DNA of 64,000 nt, taken from positions 186,001 through 250,000 of the forward strand of contig CAMLHZ010000004.1 in NCBI GenBank assembly GCA_946480085.1. The letters are read 5' to 3'. Every line of letters begins with the position of its first letter. Position 1 is the first letter of the stretch. Position numbers and translations under genes: made by a program. Source of the stretch: an uncultured Flavobacteriales bacterium (GTDB lineage Bacteria > Bacteroidota > Bacteroidia > Flavobacteriales > Crocinitomicaceae). The notes below the pieces were generated by a model, which was not told the origin of the DNA, searched no databases, and saw nothing but the letters and a program-made list of their open reading frames with translations. Positions 50,843 to 60,905 of this stretch are shown piece after piece.

Positions 50843-53542
50843 TTATTGTAATACAATCTTTTTAGTTGCTGTTCCGTTTACCGAACTCAATCTAACGAAG
50901 TAAACTCCTTTAGCAAATCCATTCATTGAAACCTGCTCACTTACACCATTTATAAGCGTACGTGGAGCCAAAACAACTTTTCCGTCTTCAGTCAAAACGA
51001 CAAAAGTAATTTCATCTGTTCCTGAAGTAGAAACCATGAAATCACCTGTTGTTGGGTTTGGTGAAACAGTTACTGAATTTAATGACTCAGCATCCAATCC
51101 TAAACACTCGTCAACCAAAATTGTGCTTACTGCTGTGTTTGAACAACTGTTAGCATCAGTATAGGAATACGTGATTGCAGAAGAACCTAAACCAGCAGCT
51201 GCAGGATCAAACATCCCAGCACTTACTCCGTTTCCTGAATAAGAACCACCTGCAGGAAGTCCACCAGAAAGTGTAATTGCTGCGTTGTAATCACACATGT
51301 CAGCAAATGTTCCTAAAGACACCGAAGGGTTTGCATTGATCACTGCATTCTGTGTTGCAGAATTCGAACAACCGTTCGCGTCTGTGTATGAATATGTGAT
51401 TGTTGTAGTACTTGCACCCATTCCTGCAGGATCAAATGTGTTTCCTGAAACACCAGTTCCAGAGAACATTCCTCCAGCCGGAGTAGCATTCAACGTTACA
51501 ACAGAAGCGTTCTCACATACAGGAGAAATTGCACTGAAGTTCACTGTTGGATTTGGATTCAATTGTACAGCAGCAGTTCCTGTTCCTACATTAGAACATC
51601 CAGCCATAGTAACCTGAGAAACAGTATAAGAACCGTTAGCTGTAACATTAACAGTAAGCGGACTAGTTGCTACTCCAGTAACAGTAGTTGGAGTTGTTCC
51701 ATCCGTATAGGTAACATCCCATGGTCCAGAACCAGTTAAAGCAATACTAACAGGAGTTGAAGTGATTCCACAGAAAGATCCACCACCAGAAATACTTGCA
51801 GTTGGAGAAGTATTAACTGTTATTGAATAGGTATCAGAAGTTGCAGGACAAGCTCCAGAAGCAGCGATATCATTTGTTACAGTATATGTTCCTGCTGTAG
51901 ATGCGCTTAAATCAATTGCTCCAGTTGAACCGTCAATTACCAATCCTGTTGTAGAAGAGAAAGTTCCTCCACTTGCACCTGAACCAAAGCTTGGCATAGG
52001 ATCAACATCTGCCATACAGTACGCAGCTTGTGTATACGAGAAATCTGCAGAAGGTGCAGCTGTAATTGTTACAGACTGAGTTGAAGTGTTCGGACATGTT
52101 CCGGTAGTTGTATGCGTAACAGTGTAAGTTCCGTTAGTACTTCCAGCCAAATCAATTTCACCTGTTGAAGCACTTACAAAAGTTAAACCTGCTGTTGATG
52201 AATAAGTCCCGGCTGTACTTGCCGTTGGCGTTACATTGGAACCACCTGTACAAAGTGTAGAACTTGGATAACTGAACGATGCGTTATCCATAGGATTTAC
52301 AGTTACAACTGTTGCCGCTGATGCTGGAGAAGTACAGCCAGCAACAGTTTGTGTGACTGTATAACTTCCAGATGTCGTAATATTGGTTGTTGGCGTATTC
52401 GCCGTATTTGACCAAAGATTTCCGGTTGCTGCAGAAGACGTTAAAGAAACACTACCTCCAGCACAGAAAGTTGTTGGTCCACCCGGTGTAACCGTTGGCG
52501 CTGCGGGAATTGCGTTTACAGTAATTGTATGTGTAACATAATCGAAACAGCTACTCCAAAAACCTCCGTTAGTTCCTAAAAGAACATCGTAAGCGCCGGC
52601 AGCCGGATGCGTATATGTTGTTGTTCCCGACCAAATGTATGGCGATAAATTATCCATATCATACACATAAGTTGAATCTGACGCTGCAGTTCCAAAGTAG
52701 GTGCGGAAAATCTGATAATTTGTCATTCTATTTCCTAAATGAGCAGCAGGAGTTGTTCCATTTGTATAGGTAACTGGTGTTCCCATACAAACTGAAGTTG
52801 CAGAAGGGGTGAACTGCGTGTTAATTGTATAGTTTACAATTGGTGCAACCACAGGCTCAAAATTGAACGGATTACCTGGGAAATTGGTAGCATCACCTGT
52901 TGTTAGTGTCAACGGAGAAACATATGCTCCAGCTGAACCCGGATAGTAATTTGATTTGTAGCGTGCAAAATCCTCATCGTAAGGCTGTCCAGCAGCACGA
53001 TCGTTAATATAGAAATTAACTACTGACCCTGCACTTGTTGGAGCAATTACCAAAGCATAATTTCCAGTAACTGTAATCGGACTTGCGAAAGTCACATAAC
53101 GGTACGCATTTGTCGTTCCTGTTAAAGTAACATTCCCACTTCCCAAAAGAGTTGTTGGTACGTTAGATGCATTCACACTGTAAACTCCAACGTTGACAGT
53201 GATAGTTGCACCTGAACTACTTGCACTTCTTCCACCAATAAATTCTGCTCCTGTTAATGAAAGAGAACCTGTATTCAGGAAAGTTTGTGAAATTGATTCA
53301 GCATCTGCCTGCCATGCATCAAAAATGTAAAAGTTCGCAGGAACTCCTAAAATCTGCTGCTTCGCTTGCGGGTAACGCAAGGTATCCACACACAAAATTG
53401 TTTTCACATGGTTTTCAGAAGGAAGCGGGTGTGATTTTAAAATGGTAGTTGGCGCCTGAGGAATTGAACCTTTTACCGCAGACTGTCCCCAACCTGAAAG
53501 GGTTGTCGCCAAAAGCGACAGTAACACTAATGTTTTTTTCAT
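50843..53542 (-). CDS. Large T9SS-exported adhesin-like protein with repeated Ig/PKD-like modules
   Basis: This 899-residue surface protein has a signal peptide (MKKTLVLLSLLATTLSGWGQ), an N-terminal region of about 220 residues and a string of immunoglobulin/PKD-like modules. The modules carry recurring GTYTVTN/GSYTVTQ endings and two strongly similar SYTDAN-containing repeats near residues 690-800 (ITYSYTDANGCSN and ITYSYTDANSCSN). The C-terminal type A sorting domain has SVTVSPNPTTGDFMV and ends GTATKKIVLQ. It is rich in Thr, Ser and Gly and poor in charged residues, as expected of an extracellular adhesin or gliding-associated protein. The ligand is unknown. Confidence 0.9.
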   Translation of the reverse strand: MKKTLVLLSLLATTLSGWGQSAVKGSIPQAPTTILKSHPLPSENHVKTILCVDTLRYPQAKQQILGVPANFYIFDAWQADAESISQTFLNTGSLSLTGAEFIGGRSASSSGATITVNVGVYSVNASNVPTTLLGSGNVTLTGTTNAYRYVTFASPITVTGNYALVIAPTSAGSVVNFYINDRAAGQPYDEDFARYKSNYYPGSAGAYVSPLTLTTGDATNFPGNPFNFEPVVAPIVNYTINTQFTPSATSVCMGTPVTYTNGTTPAAHLGNRMTNYQIFRTYFGTAASDSTYVYDMDNLSPYIWSGTTTYTHPAAGAYDVLLGTNGGFWSSCFDYVTHTITVNAIPAAPTVTPGGPTTFCAGGSVSLTSSAATGNLWSNTANTPTTNITTSGSYTVTQTVAGCTSPASAATVVTVNPMDNASFSYPSSTLCTGGSNVTPTASTAGTYSSTAGLTFVSASTGEIDLAGSTNGTYTVTHTTTGTCPNTSTQSVTITAAPSADFSYTQAAYCMADVDPMPSFGSGASGGTFSSTTGLVIDGSTGAIDLSASTAGTYTVTNDIAASGACPATSDTYSITVNTSPTASISGGGSFCGITSTPVSIALTGSGPWDVTYTDGTTPTTVTGVATSPLTVNVTANGSYTVSQVTMAGCSNVGTGTAAVQLNPNPTVNFSAISPVCENASVVTLNATPAGGMFSGTGVSGNTFDPAGMGASTTTITYSYTDANGCSNSATQNAVINANPSVSLGTFADMCDYNAAITLSGGLPAGGSYSGNGVSAGMFDPAAAGLGSSAITYSYTDANSCSNTAVSTILVDECLGLDAESLNSVTVSPNPTTGDFMVSTSGTDEITFVVLTEDGKVVLAPRTLINGVSEQVSMNGFAKGVYFVRLSSVNGTATKKIVLQ

Positions 53543-53755
53543 ATAAATAGTTATTAATTGAGTGCAACTCGATGTAATAACTCCTGTATAGAAATTCTTG
53601 CGAATTGATTTAGAGTAGCCTCTAGTAGCAGTAGTAATAAATCGGGTTTGCGACCCTAATTTATATAAAAAAAAGCAATCGCATTAAATTTTAACATTCT
53701 AGATCCAATTAAGTGAATTATTTTGACCTAATTGATATGCTAATAGTTACAGAAA

Positions 53756-53782
53756 AAAGTCGAGACAAACTGCCTCGACTTT
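53756..53782 (-). terminator. Rho-independent terminator of ileS
   Basis: AAAGTCGAG (53756-53764) pairs with CTCGACTTT (53774-53782). The A-run at 53753-53758 becomes a T-run on the minus strand. Confidence 0.88.
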
Positions 53783-53790
53783 ACTATTTT

Positions 53791-56700
53791 CTACAGCGAT
53801 AAAACCGCTTTCCTTAGTGCAAGCTTTGTATCCCCTTCTTCCACCAAATCTATAGAAATAGCTTCAGCGTCATTTCCAAAAGTGATTTCAGTTGCAAGAA
53901 CTTCATTTCTAACGTATTCTTCGTTCGTGAGAATAGCTTGTTTCAATTCTTCGGAACATTCAATCACTAACGAAATTCTATCGGTAATTTCTAAACCGGA
54001 ATCTTTTCGAAGATTTTGAATTCTGTTCACCAATTCTCTCGCAATACCTTCCATACGAAGATCATCCGTAATTGTATTGTCAAGAGCAACTGTTAAACCA
54101 TAATCTGAAGCAACTAGCCATCCTGGAATATCTTCAGCTCGGATCTCGAAATCTTCAGCGATCAACTCAATCGTTTCACCTTCAATTTGACCTTTCCAGC
54201 CTTTGTTTGTTTCCACTTCTGCAATTGCATGTTGATCCATTTGTGTAACAACAGCAGCAATAGCTTTCATTTGTTTTCCGTATTTCGGACCAATTGTCTT
54301 AAAGTTCGGTTTGATCGACTTCACAAAAACATTGTTCTCATGCGCCAACAATTCCAATTCCTTCACATTTACTTCGGAAAGGATTAACTCTTGAATATGT
54401 TTGATGTTCGTTGCGAAGTGTTCGTCCAAAATAGGAACCATGATTTTTTGCAACGGCTGACGAACACGGATTTTTTCCTTTTTACGTAAGCCAAGAACCA
54501 AAGACGAAACATTTTGTGCAATTTCCATTTGATCTTCCAGTTCAACATCGATCAAATCTTTGTTTGAAGCAGGGAATAAAGCCAAATGAACCGAATTCAC
54601 TTTGTGCTTTCCGCTGATTGCATTCAAATCGTTAAACAAAACATCGGTATAGAACGGAGCAATTGGCGAACTCAACAAAGCAACAGTTTCCAAACAAGTA
54701 TATAAGGTTTGGTAAGCCGAAATTTTGTCTTGTGTATAATCACCTTTCCAGAAACGTCTTCTACATAAACGTACATACCAATTCGACAACTGATCAGAAA
54801 CGAAATCCTGGATCAAACGTCCGGCTTTTGTTGGCTCATAAGAACCATAAGCTTCGTCAACTTGTGCTACAAGTGTGTTCAATTTCGAAATGATCCAACG
54901 GTCAATTTCTGGTCTTTCGTTTATCGCAATATCTGGTTCACTATAATTGAAACCATCAATGTTCGCATAAAGCGCAAAGAATGAATACGTATTATAAAGT
55001 GTTCCGAAGAACTTCCGTTGAACTTCCGTAATTCCATCAACATCGAATTTCAGGTTATCCCAAGGCTGCGCATTCGTGATCATATACCAACGCGTAGCAT
55101 CCGGACCGTATTTCGCCAATGTTTCGAAAGGCTCAACAGCATTTCCTAAACGCTTCGACATTTTTTGTCCGTTCTTATCTAGTACTAAACCATTCGAAAC
55201 GACATTCTTGTATGCTACTGAATCGAAAGCCATGGTAGCAATTGCATGCAATGTATAGAACCAACCGCGTGTTTGGTCAACACCTTCTGCAATAAAATCA
55301 GCAGGATAAGAAGTTCCGTTATCAATCAAATCTTTGTTCTCGAACGGATAATGCCATTGTGCGTAAGGCATTGCTCCAGAATCGAACCAAACATCAATCA
55401 AATCACTTTCACGCTTCATTGGTTTTCCTGAAGCACTTACCAGGGTGATTTCGTCAACGTAATTCTTATGTAAGTCAATCTGTGCGTAATTCTCTTCCGA
55501 CATATCATTTGGAACAAAATCAGCCAGTGGATTTGAAGTCATGACCCCAGCCGCAACAGCTTTATCACATTCAGCTTTCAATTGCTCAACCGAAGAAATA
55601 CAAATTCTTTCATCACCTTCCTCAGTCGACCAGATCGGAATTGGAATTCCCCAGTAACGTGAACGCGATAAATTCCAGTCGTTAGCATTTTTCAACCATT
55701 CACCAAAACGCCCAGTTCCTGTTGAAGCTGGTTTCCAATTGATCGTATCGTTCAAGGCAATCATTCGCTCTTTTACATCGGTCACTTTAATGAACCAAGA
55801 ATCCAACGGATAATATAATACTGGTTTATCAGTTCTCCAACAATGCGGATAACTGTGCACGTATTTCTCCACTTTAAATGCACGGTTCTCTTCCTTCAAA
55901 TGAATGGAGATCAAAACATCCACGGATTTATCAGGAGCCTCTCCATCTGCGTAATATTCGTTCTTCACGTACATTCCTGCCCAATGAGCAACCTCCTTAC
56001 GGAAGCGACCTTGCAAATCAACCAACGGAACAAGGTTTCCATTTTCATCGTTAATCAACATGGCAGGAACACCAGCTTCTTTCGCCACTTTCGCATCATC
56101 CGCACCAAATGTTGGAGCGATGTGTACTATTCCGGTTCCGTCAGCAGTTGTAACGAAATCACCTGAAATCACTCTAAAAGCTTCCTCCGGATTTTCAGCA
56201 GGAAGAACCCCAGGCAACAGTTGTTCGTAACGTATTCCGACTAAGTCAGAACCTTTGCATTCATCAAGCACTTTAAACGGAATATTCTTACCAGATTTAT
56301 CGTAATTGGCAAAATCACTTTCAGATTCAGCTTGAACAAAACCTTTCCCAAAATGATTTCCAATCAAAGCTTTTGCAAGAATCAATTCAACAGGCTCATG
56401 TGTATAAGGATTGAACGTTGAAACCAAAACGTATTCGATATTTGGCCCAACACACAATGCAGTGTTTGACGGAAGTGTCCATGGTGTGGTCGTCCAGGCA
56501 AGAAAGAATGTGTTATTCGGTAATGCCATCCCCCTCGATCCCTCTTCAAAGGGGGAAGTGGTTCCTTCCACAACTTTAAATTGTGCAACCGCAGTGGTAT
56601 CCGTAACATCACGGTAGCAACCCGGTTGGTTCAATTCGTGCGATGAAAGTCCGGTACCTGCAGCTGGTGAATACGGTTGGATGGTATATCCTTTGTACAA

Positions 56701-57219
56701 CAAATTCTTGTTATACAATTCTCCAAGCAACCACCAAACCGATTCCATGTATTTGGGCTGGTAAGTGATATATGGATCATCCATATCCACCCAATAACCC
56801 ATTTGTTCTGTCAAACGATTCCAAATATCCGTGTAACGCATTACCGCCTCACGACAAGCTTTGTTGTAATCCTCAACAGAAATTTTCTTTCCGATATCTT
56901 CTTTAGTAATCCCTAATTCTTTTTCCACACCAAGTTCAACTGGTAAACCGTGTGTATCCCATCCAGCCTTGCGCTTAACCTGAAAACCTTTCAATGTTTT
57001 ATAACGACAAAAAATATCTTTAATCGAACGAGCCATTACGTGGTGAATTCCCGGTAAACCATTTGCAGATGGCGGACCTTCAAAGAAAACGAACGGTTTA
57101 GCTCCATCACGCGAAGTAATAGATGCTTCGAACACTTTTTCGTTTTTCCACTTTTCCAATACGGATTGTGCCACGTTTGGCAAATTCAATCCGGAATACT
57201 CATTATACTTTTGACTCAT
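53791..57219 (-). CDS. ileS: Isoleucyl-tRNA synthetase (type 2-like) with an in-frame repeat
   Basis: IleRS charges tRNA-Ile and edits valine. The 1142-residue protein has the variant class I motif GLPGIHH at 54-60 and KMSKR in NGQKMSKRLGN. The editing domain begins near TTTPWTLPSN (243-252), and the long C-terminal part lacks a zinc-ribbon cluster. Size and the PPSANGLPGIHH signature match the long, eukaryote-like type found in Bacteroidetes, a class often insensitive to mupirocin. ATG at 57219 is preferred to a TTG nine bases upstream. Residues 222-232 (SPFEEGSRGMA) are encoded by a GC-rich palindromic repeat inserted in frame at the start of the editing domain. The promoter box lies 68 bases upstream, leaving a leader of about 60 bases. 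Confidence 0.96.
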   Translation of the reverse strand: MSQKYNEYSGLNLPNVAQSVLEKWKNEKVFEASITSRDGAKPFVFFEGPPSANGLPGIHHVMARSIKDIFCRYKTLKGFQVKRKAGWDTHGLPVELGVEKELGITKEDIGKKISVEDYNKACREAVMRYTDIWNRLTEQMGYWVDMDDPYITYQPKYMESVWWLLGELYNKNLLYKGYTIQPYSPAAGTGLSSHELNQPGCYRDVTDTTAVAQFKVVEGTTSPFEEGSRGMALPNNTFFLAWTTTPWTLPSNTALCVGPNIEYVLVSTFNPYTHEPVELILAKALIGNHFGKGFVQAESESDFANYDKSGKNIPFKVLDECKGSDLVGIRYEQLLPGVLPAENPEEAFRVISGDFVTTADGTGIVHIAPTFGADDAKVAKEAGVPAMLINDENGNLVPLVDLQGRFRKEVAHWAGMYVKNEYYADGEAPDKSVDVLISIHLKEENRAFKVEKYVHSYPHCWRTDKPVLYYPLDSWFIKVTDVKERMIALNDTINWKPASTGTGRFGEWLKNANDWNLSRSRYWGIPIPIWSTEEGDERICISSVEQLKAECDKAVAAGVMTSNPLADFVPNDMSEENYAQIDLHKNYVDEITLVSASGKPMKRESDLIDVWFDSGAMPYAQWHYPFENKDLIDNGTSYPADFIAEGVDQTRGWFYTLHAIATMAFDSVAYKNVVSNGLVLDKNGQKMSKRLGNAVEPFETLAKYGPDATRWYMITNAQPWDNLKFDVDGITEVQRKFFGTLYNTYSFFALYANIDGFNYSEPDIAINERPEIDRWIISKLNTLVAQVDEAYGSYEPTKAGRLIQDFVSDQLSNWYVRLCRRRFWKGDYTQDKISAYQTLYTCLETVALLSSPIAPFYTDVLFNDLNAISGKHKVNSVHLALFPASNKDLIDVELEDQMEIAQNVSSLVLGLRKKEKIRVRQPLQKIMVPILDEHFATNIKHIQELILSEVNVKELELLAHENNVFVKSIKPNFKTIGPKYGKQMKAIAAVVTQMDQHAIAEVETNKGWKGQIEGETIELIAEDFEIRAEDIPGWLVASDYGLTVALDNTITDDLRMEGIARELVNRIQNLRKDSGLEITDRISLVIECSEELKQAILTNEEYVRNEVLATEITFGNDAEAISIDLVEEGDTKLALRKAVLSL
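56526..56560 (-). repeat. Palindromic repeat inside ileS
   Basis: CCCCC (56530-56534) and GGGGG (56551-56555) flank TCGATCCCTCTTCAAA. On the coding strand it reads CCCCCTTTGAAGAGGGATCG and continues AGGGGG, resembling a repeat family usually found between genes in Bacteroidetes. It encodes part of SPFEEGSRGMA. Confidence 0.65.
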
Positions 57220-57257
57220 GGTCTTCAACTTAAATTAAGAGGAATTAAGGCATCAAA

Positions 57258-57294
57258 ATCCTGAAAACAATCAGGATAGAAGCGTGCAAAGATA
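57258..57294 (-). promoter_or_regulatory. ileS promoter box and leader hairpin
   Basis: The minus-strand box TATCTTTG (57287-57294) is an exact -7 element. In the leader, ATCCTGA (57258-57264) and TCAGGAT (57271-57277) form a 7-bp hairpin with a six-base loop. No T-box-like sequence is seen. Confidence 0.5.
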
Positions 57295-57424
57295 ATGATT
57301 TCCGAGCGGAAAATAACCTCAGATATCGGGCAGAATTTCAAGGAATTTCGGGAAATCGGGAAATCCCGTTCATCGATGGTATAGCAAGGGATACAGAAAA
57401 ATAACACCCAAACCTTCAACTCGC

Positions 57425-57454
57425 TTGTTGTCTTTAAGCGAAAATGTATCTTTG
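57425..57454 (+). promoter_or_regulatory. Near-ideal Bacteroidetes promoter of the carboxylase gene
   Basis: TTG at 57425-57427 (within TTGTTG) and the exact -7 box TATCTTTG at 57447-57454 are 19 bases apart. The implied leader to ATG 57476 is about 17 bases. Confidence 0.75.
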
Positions 57455-57475
57455 TTCTTCTGAAATTCAAAGAAA

Positions 57476-59020
57476 ATGAAAGATCGCTCGCAAGAATTGA
57501 TTGAAAGACGTGAAGCTGCGCAAGTTGGCGGTGGACAAGCCAGAATCGATAAGCAACACCAGCAAGGAAAATTAACGGCGCGTGAGCGTGTGACACTGTT
57601 GTTAGACGAAGGTTCTTTCAATGAAATCGGAATGTTTGTTGAACATAGAGCAACCTCTTTCGGATTGGATAAATTGAAAAGTCCAGGCGATGGTGTTGTT
57701 ACTGGTTACGGAACTATCCACGGAAGAACGGTTTACGTTTTCTCTCAGGATTTCACAGTACTTGGTGGATCACTTTCTGAAACACACGCAGCGAAAATCT
57801 GTAAAGTTCTCGACTTAGCGGTTAAAAACGGAGCTCCAGTAATTGGATTGAATGATTCTGGTGGGGCACGAATTCAGGAAGGAGTTGTTTCATTGGCAGG
57901 TTACGCTGATATTTTCTACAGAAATACAAGAGCTTCAGGAGTTGTTCCACAGATTTCTGTGATTATGGGACCATGTGCAGGAGGAGCCGTTTATAGTCCT
58001 GCTCTTACCGATTTCGTTTTCATGGTGGAAGACACTTCTTACATGTTCGTAACCGGACCAAACGTTGTAAAAACGGTAACTCATGAAGAAGTAAGTTCTG
58101 AAGATTTGGGTGGTGCGAAAGCACACGCTGAGAAAAGTGGAGTAAATCATTTTACTGCTGTGAACGATGTGGAGTGTTTGAGAAAAGTAAGAGAACTAAT
58201 GACTTACATGCCTCAAAACTGGATGGAATTGGCACCAAATTACTCGATGGCACCATTCTCGGTAGACAAACTAAATAAAATTAAAAACATAGTTCCTGAT
58301 AATGCAAATTCACCTTACGATATTCGTGAAGTGCTTGATTGCATTATAGATGACGACACATTCACTGAAGTTCAACCAGATTTTGCAACTAACATAGTAG
58401 TTGGTTTCGCACGATTGGATGGACGTTCTATTGGAGTAGTTGCAAACCAACCGGCTTCAATGGCTGGAGTATTGGATATCGACTCATCAAGAAAGGGAGG
58501 ACGATTTGTTCGTTTCTGTGATTCATTTAATATTCCGTTACTTGTATTGGAAGACGTTCCTGGATTCTTACCCGGAACAGATCAGGAGTGGCGAGGAATT
58601 ATTACACATGGAGCGAAATTACTTTACGCTTTCTCTGAAGCCACAGTTCCGAGAATTACAGTGATTACACGTAAAGCATACGGTGGTGCATTCGACGTAA
58701 TGAACTCGAAGAATATTGGAGCCGACATCAATTTCGCATGGCCAACTGCTGAAATTGCAGTTATGGGTGCAAAAGGAGCAGCTGAGATTATTTTCAAAAG
58801 TGAAATTGCCGCAGCTGAAGATAAAGAAGCAAAATGGAAAGAGAAAGAAGCTGAATATGCTGAAACCTTTGCAAATCCATACCGCGCGGCAGAACGAGGA
58901 ATCGTTGATGATGTAATTCTTCCTGAAGAAACGCGAAGTAAATTGATTCAAGCGTTTAAAATGTTGGAGAAGAAAAGCGAATCGCTTCCGAAGAAGAAAC
59001 ACGGGAACATCCCGTTGTAA
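57476..59020 (+). CDS. Acyl-CoA (propionyl-CoA type) carboxylase beta subunit
   Basis: This 514-residue carboxyltransferase subunit is of the PccB type and moves the carboxyl group from biotin to an acyl-CoA, probably propionyl-CoA. It shows two crotonase-like lobes: [34 protein letters not shown] and [14 protein letters not shown] in the first; FEEVQ-like [32 protein letters not shown] and [14 protein letters not shown] in the second. The last motif contains the usual acyl-CoA-site glycines. No biotin-bearing alpha subunit is adjacent. Methylmalonyl-CoA epimerase at 35.7 kb fits the same pathway. Confidence 0.93.
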   Translation: MKDRSQELIERREAAQVGGGQARIDKQHQQGKLTARERVTLLLDEGSFNEIGMFVEHRATSFGLDKLKSPGDGVVTGYGTIHGRTVYVFSQDFTVLGGSLSETHAAKICKVLDLAVKNGAPVIGLNDSGGARIQEGVVSLAGYADIFYRNTRASGVVPQISVIMGPCAGGAVYSPALTDFVFMVEDTSYMFVTGPNVVKTVTHEEVSSEDLGGAKAHAEKSGVNHFTAVNDVECLRKVRELMTYMPQNWMELAPNYSMAPFSVDKLNKIKNIVPDNANSPYDIREVLDCIIDDDTFTEVQPDFATNIVVGFARLDGRSIGVVANQPASMAGVLDIDSSRKGGRFVRFCDSFNIPLLVLEDVPGFLPGTDQEWRGIITHGAKLLYAFSEATVPRITVITRKAYGGAFDVMNSKNIGADINFAWPTAEIAVMGAKGAAEIIFKSEIAAAEDKEAKWKEKEAEYAETFANPYRAAERGIVDDVILPEETRSKLIQAFKMLEKKSESLPKKKHGNIPL

Positions 59021-59033
59021 TTCTATATGCCAA

Positions 59034-59061
59034 AATGCTAAAACCAACAGGGGTTAGCATT
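59034..59061 (+). terminator. Hairpin downstream of the carboxylase gene
   Basis: AATGCTAA (59034-59041) pairs with TTAGCATT (59054-59061). No T-run follows, so terminator function is uncertain. A further 9-bp A/T-rich palindrome, GGGAAAATT/AATTTTCCC, spans the recJ stop at 59151-59171. Confidence 0.5.
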
Positions 59062-59160
59062 ATAAACTTAGAATTCTACTCTTAAAAAGTGAACTTTTCG
59101 GAGCAAGACTTTTTTAGTTTTTAAAATTTTACATTTTGGAATTTAGAATTGGGAAAATTT

Positions 59161-60882
59161 TCAATTTTCCCTTATGTCTTTCACCATCAACTGTAATGTT
59201 GTTCTATCGTTCCAGGTATTGGATTCCAGGGTAAACACCACGTCAAATGCACATCCGGGAGCAACTAAATGTTCTCTATCTGCCATATTAAATGCGATTG
59301 CAGAAAGTGTGATATCGGTTTTCGGATCCAGGATCTCAATTTTCAAATGTGCACCTTTCAGAACACGGTAACTCTGTGCATAAACGGAACGAATGCAAAA
59401 AACCGGCTGTTGATTCAAGGGACCAAAGGGTTCCATCTGATCTTGCATCTTGTAAATACGTGGAATTTGATAAACCGATTCACCCGAAAGAAAGAAGTCT
59501 GAAAAACTCACCTCGTTGTCAATGATCACTTCTTCCGTTTGATCTTCAAGCGAAATTTTGTTCTTTACTATCAGGTCGAATTCATGCTTGAATTGCTCAA
59601 AATTGATGCTTTCCAGGGTCAATCCTGCCGCATGATGATGCCCACCAAACTTTTGCAGTAAATGACCGCACTCATTTATCGCCTCGTAAATGTTGAAATC
59701 GCCCACAGAACGTGCACTTCCTGTCAAAAGTCCGTTACTCTCCGTTAAAACAATTGTTGGACGATAATGACGCTCAATGAGACGTGAAGCCACTATTCCA
59801 ACAACACCTTTGCTCCAGCCTTCTTTGAACAAAACGGTCGATTTGCGATTATTGAAGTCCGAATCTGACTCGATCAATTCGAGTGCTTCTTCGGTCATTT
59901 GTTTATCCAATTCTCTACGCTCGGTATTGTAACTATCAATTTCGTTTGAAATGGATTTAGCTGTTTTCAGGTCTGAGCTGAGTAATAATTCGACAGAACG
60001 ACTTCCACTTTGTAAGCGTCCGGCTGCATTAATACGCGGAGCAATTGTAAAAACAACAGAAGTTAAAGAAAGCGGGAAACTGCGCCCAGCAACTTCAACT
60101 AACTGTTTAATTCCAATTCTAGGATTCGAATTCAGTTTTTCCAATCCAATTTTCGCCAAAACACGGTTCTCATCTGTAACCGGAACAATATCCGCTCCAA
60201 TGGCAATAGCCACCAAATCCAACAAATTGAACAGTTCTTCCTTTTCCCAACTCATGTTTTCAAAAACCGCTTGAAGCAGCTTCCATCCCACTCCGCAACC
60301 GCACAGTTCTTTGTACGGATAACGGCAATTTTCTTGCTTCGGATCTAAAACAATGGCATCAGGAATTAGTTCTCCCGGTGTATGATGATCACAAACAATC
60401 ACATCAATTCCTAAGCTCCGTGCGTAAGCAATATTGTCAACTTCTTTGATTCCACAGTCGAGTGTGATCAATAGATCAACATTCCTTTCCTTAGCGTAAT
60501 CAATTCCCTTAGCAGAAAGTCCGTAGCCCTCTTCATACCTGTCGGGAATATAAAAATGCGTTTCTGTATGTTTTGAAAGCACACTGAACATCATTGCAAC
60601 CGAGGTTGTTCCGTCTACATCATAATCTCCATAAACTAAAATGCGCTGTTTTTGATTAATTGCTTCACACAACCGATTACTTGCTAATTCCATGTTTAAC
60701 ATGAGGAACGGATCGTGTAAACTTTCAAGTGATGGATTGAAATATGAACGAATCTCTTCCTGAGTTGTAAGCCCTCGTTGGGCAAGCAAACTTGCCATTA
60801 GCGCGCTGATTTTTAAATCCTGCTGAAGTTGATTTGTAACATTAGTTTCGGGTGGCGTTTTTATAAACCAGCGTTTTTGCAT
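59161..60882 (-). CDS. recJ: Single-stranded-DNA-specific exonuclease RecJ
   Basis: RecJ is a 5'-3' single-strand exonuclease of recombination and mismatch repair, in the DHH phosphoesterase family. The 573-residue protein has motif I VYGDYDVDGTTS (Asp86-Gly91), motif II LLITLDCGIKE, motif III CDHHTPGE (DHH at 165-167), the DHHA1 segment with FGGHHHAAGLT, and a C-terminal OB-like domain. Length is typical. It is divergent from the secreted-protein gene at 60906, with 23 bases between the starts. Confidence 0.95.
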   Translation of the reverse strand: MQKRWFIKTPPETNVTNQLQQDLKISALMASLLAQRGLTTQEEIRSYFNPSLESLHDPFLMLNMELASNRLCEAINQKQRILVYGDYDVDGTTSVAMMFSVLSKHTETHFYIPDRYEEGYGLSAKGIDYAKERNVDLLITLDCGIKEVDNIAYARSLGIDVIVCDHHTPGELIPDAIVLDPKQENCRYPYKELCGCGVGWKLLQAVFENMSWEKEELFNLLDLVAIAIGADIVPVTDENRVLAKIGLEKLNSNPRIGIKQLVEVAGRSFPLSLTSVVFTIAPRINAAGRLQSGSRSVELLLSSDLKTAKSISNEIDSYNTERRELDKQMTEEALELIESDSDFNNRKSTVLFKEGWSKGVVGIVASRLIERHYRPTIVLTESNGLLTGSARSVGDFNIYEAINECGHLLQKFGGHHHAAGLTLESINFEQFKHEFDLIVKNKISLEDQTEEVIIDNEVSFSDFFLSGESVYQIPRIYKMQDQMEPFGPLNQQPVFCIRSVYAQSYRVLKGAHLKIEILDPKTDITLSAIAFNMADREHLVAPGCAFDVVFTLESNTWNDRTTLQLMVKDIREN

Positions 60883-60905
60883 AATTTCAGTTTTCTAATT
60901 AAGAT

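Noticed and set aside
57258..57277. ileS leader hairpin considered as a T-box riboswitch
   Set aside because: The leader is only about 60 bases with a 7-bp hairpin. No specifier loop, T-box sequence or antiterminator is present, and T-boxes are not expected in this phylum.
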